From Motiliproteus sp965230735 (GTDB lineage: Bacteria; Pseudomonadota; Gammaproteobacteria; Pseudomonadales; Balneatricaceae): a stretch of 64,000 nt of DNA. The stretch is from the NCBI RefSeq assembly GCF_965230735.1, contig NZ_OZ246016.1, forward strand, positions 2,666,001 to 2,730,000, read 5' to 3'. The notes beneath the pieces were generated by a model, which made no database searches, was not told the DNA's origin, and saw only the letters and a list, made by a program, of their open reading frames with translations. Position numbers and translations under genes: made by a program. Shown in pieces: positions 17,453 through 24,983 of this stretch; the stretch's first letter is position 1, and each line of letters starts with the position of its first letter.

Positions 17453-19041
17453 CCCTCCACGCCCTGACTCTTCAGGTAGTCGTCGTAGCTGCCGTGGAAG
17501 TCGTTGATGCCGGTGGGGGTCAGCTCGATGATGCGGGTCGCCAGTGAGGAAACAAACTCACGATCGTGGCTGACAAACAGCAGCGTGCCGGAGTAGTTTT
17601 CCAGTGCCAGATTGAGTGACTCGATCGATTCCATATCCAGGTGGTTGGTAGGTTCGTCCAGCACCAGCACGTTGGGGCGTTGCAGCATCATCTTGCCGAA
17701 CAGCATCCGCCCCTGTTCCCCGCCGGAGATCACCGTGACCGACTTATTGATCTCCTTTTGCGAAAACAGCAGCCGGCCGAGGGTACCGCGGACCACCTGT
17801 TCGTCGTCCCCCTCTTTGCCCCATTGCCCCATCCAGTCGAGCAGGGTCTTGTCCATCTCGAAGTCGGCGGCGTGATCCTGGGCGTAGTAGCCCATGGCGA
17901 CTTTTTCCGACCACTTGATGCTACCGGCACTGGGGGTGAGATCACCGACCAGGCAGCGCAGCAGGGTGGTTTTGCCGATTCCGTTGGGCCCGATGATAGC
18001 GATGCGTTCACCGACTTCGACCATCAGGTCGAGGCCGCTGAACAGGGCTTCATCATAGGACTTGCCGAGTCCTTCCACTTCCAGCGCCAGTCGGTGCAGT
18101 TTTTTATCTTGCTCGAAGCGGATAAAGGGGTTCTGGCGGCTGGAGGGTTTAACCTCCTCGAGCTGTATCTTGTCGATCTGCTTGGCGCGCGAGGTAGCTT
18201 GCTTCGACTTGGAGGCGTTGGCAGAGAAGCGGCTGACAAAGGTGCGCAGTTCGGCGATCTGAGCCTTCTTCTTGGCGTTATCGGCTAGCAGCCGTTCACG
18301 GGCCTGGGTCGCAGCGGTCATGTATTCATCGTAGGAGCCAGGGAACAGTCGCAATTCGCCGTAATCCAGATCCGCCATGTGGGTGCAGACGCTGTTCAGG
18401 AAGTGACGGTCGTGGGAGATGATGATCATGGTGCAGGTGCGGGCGTTGAGCACCCCTTCCAGCCAGTGGATGGTGTGGATGTCGAGGTTGTTGGTGGGCT
18501 CGTCCAGCAGCATGATGTCAGGTTCCGAGAACAGCACCTGCGCCAGCAGCACCCGCAGTTTCCAGCCGGGGGCCACTTCGCTCATTGGGCCGAAGTGCTG
18601 CTCCAGCGGAATCCCCACCCCCAGCAGCAGTTCACCCGCACGGGACTCGGCGGTGTAGCCGTCGAGCTCAGCAAATTCCGCCTCCAGTTCGCCGGCGCGG
18701 ATACCGTCGGCCTCGCTCATCTCCGCCTTGGTGTAGATGGCGTCTCGTTCCGCTTTGATTGCCCACAGCTCCTCGTGGCCCATGATCACGGTGTCTACCA
18801 CGCTGTATTTCTCGTAGGCGAACTGGTCCTGCTTCAGTTTGCCGATCCGTTCGTGTGGTCCCTTCGAGACGTTACCGACACTGGGTTCCAGATCGCCGCC
18901 GAGAATCTTCATCAGGGTGGATTTGCCGCAACCGTTGGCGCCGATTAGGCCGTAGCGGTTGCCATCGCCGAACTTGACGGAAACATTTTCAAAGAGGGGT
19001 TTGGCGCCAAATTGGATGGCGAGATTTGCGGTGGTCAGCAC
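17449..19041 (-). CDS. ybiT: ABC-F family ATPase YbiT
   Basis: A 530-residue soluble protein with two ABC ATPase domains and no membrane segment. Domain one has Walker A GANGCGKST, signature region APGWKLRVLLAQ and Walker B MLLDEPTNNLD. Domain two has GPNGIGKTT, ISGGEQGRMLFGKM and LVLDEPTNHLD. The interdomain linker (QARERLLADNAKKKAQIAEL) matches YbiT rather than EttA or Uup. ABC-F proteins act on the ribosome, easing stalled or slow translation. I chose the GTG at 19041 because the YbiT family begins L-T-T-A-N immediately there. An upstream ATG at 19116 would add unconserved sequence. The start lacks an obvious ribosome site. Confidence 0.93.
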   Translation of the reverse strand: MLTTANLAIQFGAKPLFENVSVKFGDGNRYGLIGANGCGKSTLMKILGGDLEPSVGNVSKGPHERIGKLKQDQFAYEKYSVVDTVIMGHEELWAIKAERDAIYTKAEMSEADGIRAGELEAEFAELDGYTAESRAGELLLGVGIPLEQHFGPMSEVAPGWKLRVLLAQVLFSEPDIMLLDEPTNNLDIHTIHWLEGVLNARTCTMIIISHDRHFLNSVCTHMADLDYGELRLFPGSYDEYMTAATQARERLLADNAKKKAQIAELRTFVSRFSANASKSKQATSRAKQIDKIQLEEVKPSSRQNPFIRFEQDKKLHRLALEVEGLGKSYDEALFSGLDLMVEVGERIAIIGPNGIGKTTLLRCLVGDLTPSAGSIKWSEKVAMGYYAQDHAADFEMDKTLLDWMGQWGKEGDDEQVVRGTLGRLLFSQKEINKSVTVISGGEQGRMLFGKMMLQRPNVLVLDEPTNHLDMESIESLNLALENYSGTLLFVSHDREFVSSLATRIIELTPTGINDFHGSYDDYLKSQGVEG

Positions 19042-19343
19042 AGTCAGAATCCGGAATGGAGGAGTGAACGCGGTACGCCCTGTGGGCGAAAAAGCAAGAA
19101 GGCGCGGAGTATACACGGTCTAAGGTTCGGGCGATAAGGGACAGACCACGAGAATCGTCACGTAGTTCGTTCCATCGGCTTCAATTGGACCAACATCCGC
19201 TTACTGGAAAATAGGTTTATTCAGAAGATCCCTAGCAGATGGATCGTCAGCGACAGAAGAGTGTTGAAAAGCGACGCCGCCCTACTCCTCCAAAATGAAG
19301 GAGCGGGCGGTTGCCAGACTATGGGAGTTCCGTCAGCTAACGG
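19042..19343. other. Intergenic region upstream of ybiT, containing a dctM terminator-like hairpin
   Basis: No gene was seen. It should contain the leftward ybiT promoter. At 19279-19308 a composite inverted repeat (GCCC-TA-CTCCT ... AGGAG-C-GGGC) lies 36 bp beyond the dctM stop and could end the TRAP transcript, although no long T-run follows. Confidence 0.4.
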
Positions 19344-20633
19344 TTACCCCATCAACCAGTTCGGCAGGAATAGCGATACTTCTGGCACATAGGTCGTGAT
19401 CAGTAGGGTCGGGATCCAGGCGAACAGGATCATCATCAGGGTCGGGTACAGCATCGACTTAACCGGCACCTGAGTTACACGTGAGCCCAGGTACAGCAGC
19501 GGCGCAGTTGGTGGGGTGATATTTCCCATCCCCAGGTTGACGCCGACAATGGCGGCAAACTGAATCGGGTCGACCCCCAGCTCCAACACAATTGGGAACA
19601 GCAGCGGCGACGCCAGCAGCACGCCGCTGACATCGTCCATCAGCATCCCCACCAGGATCATCACTACGTTGATCATGATCAGCACGATGATCGGGTTGTC
19701 GGAGACCGAGAAGATCAGCTCTTTGGCCAGTTCGGGGATGTCTTCGAAGATAAACAGTCGGCTGACGATCATCACCATAAAGAACATCACCATCACCACA
19801 CCGGTGGTGGTGGCCGATTGCACCAGGGCTTCTTTGAAGTTGCTGACATTAAGGCCCTTATAGATAAAGAACCCGACTGGAATGGCATAGATCACCGCGA
19901 TACCAGCCGCTTCGGTCGGCGTCATGATACCGCCGTAGATACCGCCAAGAATCATAAAGGGCATCAGCAGCGCCGGCAGTGCGAAGCGGGACTTTTTCAC
20001 CACGTCACCCACCATGTCATCCGAGCGGGGCATCACTTTGATGTCCTTGTGTTTGCGCAGCATCACGTAGTTGACGATACATAGCAGCACCACCAGGATC
20101 ATTCCCGGTACGATGGTGGCCAGAAAACACTTCAGTACCGATTGACGGGTCACCCAGGCATAGATGATCTGGATCGCACTGGGCGGGATCAGCAGGCCCA
20201 ACGGCGCAGCGTTAGTGATCAGCGCGGCCGACAGCCCTTCGGGGTAATTGGCCTTGCGAAGCTGCGGCATCATGATGCTGCCGATACATGTCAGGGTTGC
20301 GGTGGCGCTGCCGGCGATGGAGCCGAATACCGCACTGGCACCCACCGAGGTATAAGCCATACCGCCTTTAAAGCGGCCCACAAACAGTTCGGCCAGTTCC
20401 ACCAGCGGCTGCGCAATCTTGCCGCGCTCCATGATGGTGCCCGCCATGATAAACAGCGGGATGGCCAGCAGCACCAGCACGTTCATGCGCCAGTGGCCAG
20501 AAGTGAGAAAACCGGCCGGATCGTGGTCGCCGGTCAACGACATATAGATCAATGCCAGGCCGAAGGCGAACGGCACCGGAATACCGGCCACCAGCGCCAG
20601 GCAGATCACCAGAAGTGTCAGCAAAATAAGCAT
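19344..20633 (-). CDS. dctM: TRAP transporter large permease (DctM type)
   Basis: A 429-residue, very hydrophobic protein with about 12 membrane segments. Family landmarks are IPLFIMAGTIMERG, FGSIAGSATATLTCIGSIM, APLGLLIPPSAIQIIYAW, and GVNLGMGNITPPTAPLLYLG. It is the channel subunit of a sodium-driven tripartite periplasmic transporter for an organic anion or zwitterion. The ATG at 20633 has GGAAAA upstream. An in-frame ATG 21 codons earlier is unlikely. It is the last gene of the dctP-dctQ-dctM operon. The substrate is not evident from the permease. Confidence 0.95.
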   Translation of the reverse strand: MLILLTLLVICLALVAGIPVPFAFGLALIYMSLTGDHDPAGFLTSGHWRMNVLVLLAIPLFIMAGTIMERGKIAQPLVELAELFVGRFKGGMAYTSVGASAVFGSIAGSATATLTCIGSIMMPQLRKANYPEGLSAALITNAAPLGLLIPPSAIQIIYAWVTRQSVLKCFLATIVPGMILVVLLCIVNYVMLRKHKDIKVMPRSDDMVGDVVKKSRFALPALLMPFMILGGIYGGIMTPTEAAGIAVIYAIPVGFFIYKGLNVSNFKEALVQSATTTGVVMVMFFMVMIVSRLFIFEDIPELAKELIFSVSDNPIIVLIMINVVMILVGMLMDDVSGVLLASPLLFPIVLELGVDPIQFAAIVGVNLGMGNITPPTAPLLYLGSRVTQVPVKSMLYPTLMMILFAWIPTLLITTYVPEVSLFLPNWLMG

Positions 20634-20772
20634 AATAATTTTCCGTTTTGCAAAGCCCGACACGCAGCTCGCCAGATTAGGAAAGCTGTACGGCATTCAG
20701 GCGTTGAAAAGCTTGGGATAACGGGATCGAGCAGTGGATTCGCAACCGCCCTATCAACCGTGACGGACCGGG

Positions 20773-21321
20773 CTACAGATGGGGCGGCGCCTCATCGGCC
20801 TCCCACTCTTCGGTCGGGCCATCGCGTAAACCGCTATACAGGTGCAGCGCGGTGTAGAAGGTCATCAACACAAAGCCGAGAAAGATGCCCAATTTGGGGA
20901 TCGCAAAAGGCAATCCCAGACCGGTGGTGGTTTGCCAATCCGGGTAGTAATTGACCTCCTCCATCAGCATCAACCAACCCCAGTAGGTCAGTACGCAACC
21001 GATCAGCACTTCAACAAACAGCGTGATATTAATCACGATCCATTTGGTTCTGAGGTTATCGATTAACGATAAAAGGAAGTCGGCTTTGACGTGGGTATTC
21101 TCATAGCTACCCATTGCGCCACCCAGAAAGTAAACCCAAAAGGCGATCATCAACACCCACTCTTCGTAGGCAAATAGATCCGCATCAAACAGGTAACGTA
21201 AAATCACGACGCAGAAGAAAACTGCAGCCATCACCAGGCTGGCTGCAGCCAGAAAATATTCTTTGGTCCGTAGAAGAATATTTACCAGCCCGCCGATCGG
21301 TTTCGGTATATTTAAATGCAT
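20773..21321 (-). CDS. dctQ: TRAP transporter small permease (DctQ type)
   Basis: A 182-residue protein with four predicted membrane helices: AAASLVMAAVFFCVVILRY, WVLMIAFWVYFLGGAMG, ITLFVEVLIGCVLTYWGW and PKLGIFLGFVLMTFYTALH. It shows the DctQ landmark of a charged loop after helix two (SYENTHVKADFLLSLI). The C-terminus is acidic (EEWEADEAPP). It pairs with the DctM subunit encoded 139 bp downstream. That gap is larger than usual but contains no gene. Confidence 0.92.
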   Translation of the reverse strand: MHLNIPKPIGGLVNILLRTKEYFLAAASLVMAAVFFCVVILRYLFDADLFAYEEWVLMIAFWVYFLGGAMGSYENTHVKADFLLSLIDNLRTKWIVINITLFVEVLIGCVLTYWGWLMLMEEVNYYPDWQTTTGLGLPFAIPKLGIFLGFVLMTFYTALHLYSGLRDGPTEEWEADEAPPHL

Positions 21322-21469
21322 ACCCCACCCTTGTATTCATTATTGTGCAGGCAAGAGTCTGATCCCCTGTCGATTAAACAGAGCGTTGTTCAAAGCAGGA
21401 TCAGTCAGGAAGACGGGCCATCACGTTGAAACACGGATGGCCCAAACGAAGCGCTAGGATTCGTGGCTA

Positions 21470-22477
21470 TCAGATATCTGCGACAACCTGGTCCAACACC
21501 TCTTTACCCAGGCGCTCTTCCAACTTCGGCCAGGTTTGGGTACGGATCTTCTGGGCGATCGCGCTACGCTCAGCATCGGTCAGCGGCAGAATCTCAACGC
21601 CGAACTCTTGCAGTTTTTTCAGGTTGGTCAGATCGTTCTCCCGGCTCCAATCGACAAAGGTGGCGGCCGCTTTGGCGAACACGTCGGCGACAACCTTACG
21701 CTGCTCGTCGTTCAGCTTTCTTTCCCAGGTCTTTTTGCTGGCGTAGTAAGCGGTATTCTCGACGAAGGCGTTGTAGGGTACGTAGTGACTGATGGCTTCT
21801 TTGAAGGTGGTGTAGGTCGCCTCCGGCGTCGCACCGATCATGCCGTCAACCACCCCTTGCTGAATCGCCGGGAAGGCATCACCCCAGTCGATGGTGGTGG
21901 TGGTATAACCCAGATCATGGGTTGCCAGCTTGGCCGCCTGGGCGCTCCAGACCCGCACGTTCTGGCCCTTGGCGTCGGTGGATTGGTAATTGTCCGGCTT
22001 GGACGATGACATCACACCGATAAAGCCTTCACCAGTCACGCCCAACAGCTTCAGACCCAGGCGGTCCATGCGCTGATCGAACAAGTTGTAGAAGTTGGAA
22101 CCCGGGCTGAATACCTTTTCCATCTCATCGTAACTGGAGACCAGGTACGGCAGTGAATTGATCTCCAGTACCGGATCTTTGTGGCTGTAGACGAAGGCGT
22201 GAACAATATCGATGCTGCCGCGAACTGCCTCGCCCATCAGCTGTTCACCGGATCCCAGCTGACTGGCCATATGAAGTTTGACTTTGAGATCGACACCGGC
22301 ACCCTCCAGATCTTTCTTAATCTGGCGCATCACTTCGGAAGCATACTGGTCAGGGGCATGGGTAGTGGCAATCCGCAGCGTAGTAGCGGCCTGGGCTGAG
22401 GTTGCCAGCGTAGCGCCAATCATCAACGTTCCTGCGGTAATGGCTTTGAGGTTGAAGCGGTTAAACAGTTTCTTCAT
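21470..22477 (-). CDS. dctP: TRAP transporter substrate-binding protein (DctP type)
   Basis: A 335-residue periplasmic protein with a Sec signal peptide ending A-Q-A. The mature part starts ATTLRIATTHAPDQYASEVM. The conserved Arg region of DctP proteins appears as GQNVRVWSAQAAKLATHDLG, and FPAIQQGVVDGMIGATPEAT follows. ATG 22477 has GGAG nine bases before it, so a 15-residue longer version is unlikely. The gene is divergent from an AraC-type GATase1 regulator of the GbdR/SouR kind, which suggests a quaternary amine, sulfonium or related osmolyte as substrate (inference). Confidence 0.93.
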   Translation of the reverse strand: MKKLFNRFNLKAITAGTLMIGATLATSAQAATTLRIATTHAPDQYASEVMRQIKKDLEGAGVDLKVKLHMASQLGSGEQLMGEAVRGSIDIVHAFVYSHKDPVLEINSLPYLVSSYDEMEKVFSPGSNFYNLFDQRMDRLGLKLLGVTGEGFIGVMSSSKPDNYQSTDAKGQNVRVWSAQAAKLATHDLGYTTTTIDWGDAFPAIQQGVVDGMIGATPEATYTTFKEAISHYVPYNAFVENTAYYASKKTWERKLNDEQRKVVADVFAKAAATFVDWSRENDLTNLKKLQEFGVEILPLTDAERSAIAQKIRTQTWPKLEERLGKEVLDQVVADI

Positions 22478-22909
22478 GGTATGCTCCACATCATTCTGTA
22501 GATGGTTATTTTTATTTTGCATCGCGAAGGAGTTGCTTAATTAAAAGCGGGTGGATGAACTCGTTTTCTTATTCTCCGTCCCCTTTCCATCGTCGGCGCT
22601 TAATTTTTATAACCCTCACTGACGCAATGTTCCACCCCACGAAAAACAGCGAATTTATTTCAAATAAAGTGAGTTGTTTTGAGATGTAAACAAGAAGTAA
22701 CAAGCCGCTCTATAACGCTGTTTTTACAACTCAAAAACCATTACCAAGCTATTTACGTCAAGATTTTGTAAATAGAAAATTACAACTCATAGATACTTAT
22801 GTAATTAACCGTTTACATCTTCGAACAACTCTTCACGTTTAATTGCCCTTCTCTGTTCTGCGATATAATTCAGGGGTAATATCTGCTGAAGCAGTTGAGG
22901 GTCGGATCG
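22478..22909. promoter_or_regulatory. Divergent TRAP/AraC control region with long inverted repeat
   Basis: This AT-rich 432-bp region has two 21-bp elements at 22671-22691 and 22811-22831 that are inverted copies matching at 18 of 21 positions (GAGTTGT...ATGTAAAC versus GTTTACAT...ACAACTC). Two more TTACAACTC elements lie between them at 22724-22732 and 22780-22788. The four ACAACTC half-sites are about 43-56 bp apart. This is the layout expected for several operator sites of a dimeric AraC-family regulator, possibly with looping. Confidence 0.6.
22843..22869 (+). promoter_or_regulatory. Promoter of the AraC-type regulator
   Basis: A consensus TATAAT -10 box (22864-22869) is preceded by TTGCCC (22843-22848) at a short 15-bp spacing, 40 bp before the regulator start. 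The right-hand 21-bp operator copy ends 11 bp upstream of the -35, a position suited to autoregulation. Confidence 0.5.
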
Positions 22910-23962
22910 ATGCAGGAACAAAAAGACAAACGCCATTTCAGCGATAGCATGCGCCATACCAACAGCGCGTTTTTACCGGCGGATCAAACACCAGCAGAAC
23001 TGACCCGAGTGGGTTTTGTGCTGCAAGAGCACTTTTCGCTGATGGCCTTTACAGCCGCCGTCGATGCACTAGTTACTGCCAATCTGGTGCGTTCCACCCC
23101 CTTATTCGAATTCAGTACTTACGGAATGGGCTCGCTAACGGTGAAAAGCGACCTGGGTATCAACATCTCAACCAACGCTCGAATCGACCAGTTGCCGGTC
23201 GATAGCGATCAGGCGCTTCAGATGTTGATCGTCTGTGGCGGGTTTCGCTGTTCGTTGCGGGAAAATTCGGTTCTGACCCAGAAACTCAAAGCCGTGGCGA
23301 GATCCGGCACAGTGCTGGGGGCACTTTGGAATGGTACCGTACCGCTGGCCCAAGCCGGGTTACTTGACGAGCAGGAATGCGCCCTGCATCCGGATAACCA
23401 CGCCTTTATGCGCGAACACTTCCCCAAGGTGCGATTGTCGGATCAGGTCTGTGTGATCACCGAGGGACGCGCCACCAGTGCGGGACCGAGTAGTGCATTG
23501 GATATGATGCTGGCCCTGATCGAACGCAGCCAGGGTCGGGACACGGTTCGTGCGATCCGCGAAATCCTCAACAGCGACCAGATGGCGGAAAACCGTGATC
23601 AGCAACCGCTGCAAAGTGACGAAGAAGCCAGCTTTCCCGAGCCCCTTAAAGACCTGCTGCAGCTGATGGAATCCAATATCGAGGAGCCGCTGAGCATCGA
23701 TGAGTTGGCATCATTAGCCGGGGTATCCCGACGCCAGGTTGAGCGGCTGTTTCAGAGCCATCTCAGCAGCAGCCCCTCGCGCTACTACCTCGAACTGCGA
23801 ATCACCCATGCCCGCCGTCTGCTGTTACAGGGAAGCGATTCGATTGCCAATATCGCCTTGGCCAGCGGGTTCGTCAGCTCAACCCACTTCAGCCATTGCT
23901 ACAAGGATTACTTTGGTCTGTCGCCCAGTCAGGCCAGGCAACAGAAATCCACCTGCGGATGA
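22910..23962 (+). CDS. GATase1-like AraC-family transcriptional regulator (GbdR/SouR type)
   Basis: A 350-residue regulator. The N-terminal DJ-1/PfpI glutaminase-like ligand domain (GFVLQEHFSLMAFTAAVDAL; LIVCGGF; TVLGALWNGTVPLAQAGLL) is followed by two AraC helix-turn-helix units. These are SIDELASLAGVSRRQVERLF and SIANIALASGFVSSTHFSHC, with the family end FGLSPSQAR. This architecture includes GbdR, SouR and CdhR, which sense glycine betaine, sarcosine and carnitine in Pseudomonas. The ATG at 22910 has GAGGG upstream. It is divergent from the TRAP transporter and probably controls it. Whether it also controls the sarcosine operon 10 kb away is open. Confidence 0.9.
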   Translation: MQEQKDKRHFSDSMRHTNSAFLPADQTPAELTRVGFVLQEHFSLMAFTAAVDALVTANLVRSTPLFEFSTYGMGSLTVKSDLGINISTNARIDQLPVDSDQALQMLIVCGGFRCSLRENSVLTQKLKAVARSGTVLGALWNGTVPLAQAGLLDEQECALHPDNHAFMREHFPKVRLSDQVCVITEGRATSAGPSSALDMMLALIERSQGRDTVRAIREILNSDQMAENRDQQPLQSDEEASFPEPLKDLLQLMESNIEEPLSIDELASLAGVSRRQVERLFQSHLSSSPSRYYLELRITHARRLLLQGSDSIANIALASGFVSSTHFSHCYKDYFGLSPSQARQQKSTCG

Positions 23963-23987
23963 TTCCAAGGACGCCTAGAGCGCTGCT

Positions 23988-24188
23988 TTACCAGCGCACG
24001 ACCCTAAGGACCAGATCATGGGGACTGTCGTCCTCCACCACGCTGACCCGATAGTCTTCCCGTTCGCCTCCGGAAACCAGCAGCACGAGGTTATCGTAGG
24101 GCTGGTCGTCACCGGCTAACCGAACCCGGTAGTCACAGGGCTGATCTTTCTCAACCAATCTGACTCGAAAATCGTAGTTATCCATCAT
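23988..24188 (-). CDS. Microprotein made of 13-residue tandem repeats
   Basis: A 66-residue ORF with GGAG nine bases upstream of its ATG. After M-M-D-N-Y it consists almost wholly of a 13-residue repeat: DFRVRLVEKDQPC, DYRVRLAGDDQPY, DNLVLLVSGGERE, DYRVSVVEDDSPH, then a shortened DLVLRVVRW. Each unit is a beta-strand-like alternation (D-x-R-V-x-L-V) followed by an acidic turn ending in P or G. There is no signal peptide or membrane helix. I recognise no family. It sits 23 bp after the ACT-domain gene in the same direction and convergent with the AraC gene. Regular repeats argue strongly for a real, selected protein. Confidence 0.6.
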   Translation of the reverse strand: MMDNYDFRVRLVEKDQPCDYRVRLAGDDQPYDNLVLLVSGGEREDYRVSVVEDDSPHDLVLRVVRW

Positions 24189-24210
24189 CCTGACTCCGTC
24201 TGATCCGTGC

Positions 24211-24738
24211 TTAACTGACATCCGCTTCCACTGATTCTAGATCCAGTAGAAGCTCTGGCGCCAATTCGGCCAGGGCATGGGATAGCTGATCACAACTGAC
24301 CGATACCGGCACGTGGGTGTCGAAGCAGGCGTGGAAGATCGACTCGTTACTCATCGGCGCCGGTTTGCAATGGCTGTCGAGGCTATTGATCGAGATGCCC
24401 AACGAGCGCAGCGCTTCGCTGATCTCCGCAATGACGCCGCATCGATCCGGTCCGACAAACTTCAGCTGCAAACCGTAGTTTGGAATCTGGCGCGTCGGTT
24501 TTGCCTCGGCCACCCTCACCTGCAAGCCCTGGCTTTGCAGTTGTTGCAGCCCCTGCTTCAGCGCCATGCTATGTTCCTTGGCGACACTGACCTGCAAGGT
24601 TCCGGCAAATTGTCCCTGCAAACGGCAGAACTGACTGGCAAGCCAATGTCCGCGAAGTTCCAAAACCCGTTGCGAAAGCAGTTCCACCAATCCTGGACGA
24701 TCTTCGCCGATCAGGCTGATAACCAGGGTTGTTTTCAT
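24211..24738 (-). CDS. Tandem ACT-domain protein (glycine cleavage repressor-like)
   Basis: A 175-residue protein with two ACT domains: LVISLIGEDRPGLVELLSQ at residue 5 and LQLKFVGPDRCGVIAEISEA near residue 88. This is the arrangement of GcvR-like proteins, which bind an amino acid (glycine in E. coli GcvR) and modulate a partner regulator. There is no DNA-binding domain. ATG 24738 has a perfect GGAGGTG ribosome site. Its place beside an AraC-type osmolyte regulator and near a glycine-producing pathway fits sensing of glycine or a related compound (inference). Confidence 0.82.
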   Translation of the reverse strand: MKTTLVISLIGEDRPGLVELLSQRVLELRGHWLASQFCRLQGQFAGTLQVSVAKEHSMALKQGLQQLQSQGLQVRVAEAKPTRQIPNYGLQLKFVGPDRCGVIAEISEALRSLGISINSLDSHCKPAPMSNESIFHACFDTHVPVSVSCDQLSHALAELAPELLLDLESVEADVS

Positions 24739-24983
24739 TATTTTCACCTCCGTCACATCGACAACAATCTACCCATCACGACGGTTTACTCATCGCGACA
24801 ATCCACTCATGACAACAATGGATGGCCGCAGACTAAAGGATGCTGATTAGAGGCGTCTGTTTGAACGCGACAAGAGATAGGCGATTGCGTCAGCCGAGCG
24901 GTGACGATAGTGGTAGCAATGTCGACAGACAAAAAAAGGCAGCGTTTAAGCTGCCCTTGTTCGATCGGATCTAGCCGCAGTGA

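Noticed and set aside
17449..19041. EttA as the name of the ABC-F gene
   Set aside because: The start, linker and C-terminus match YbiT and lack the EttA-type arm and toe features.
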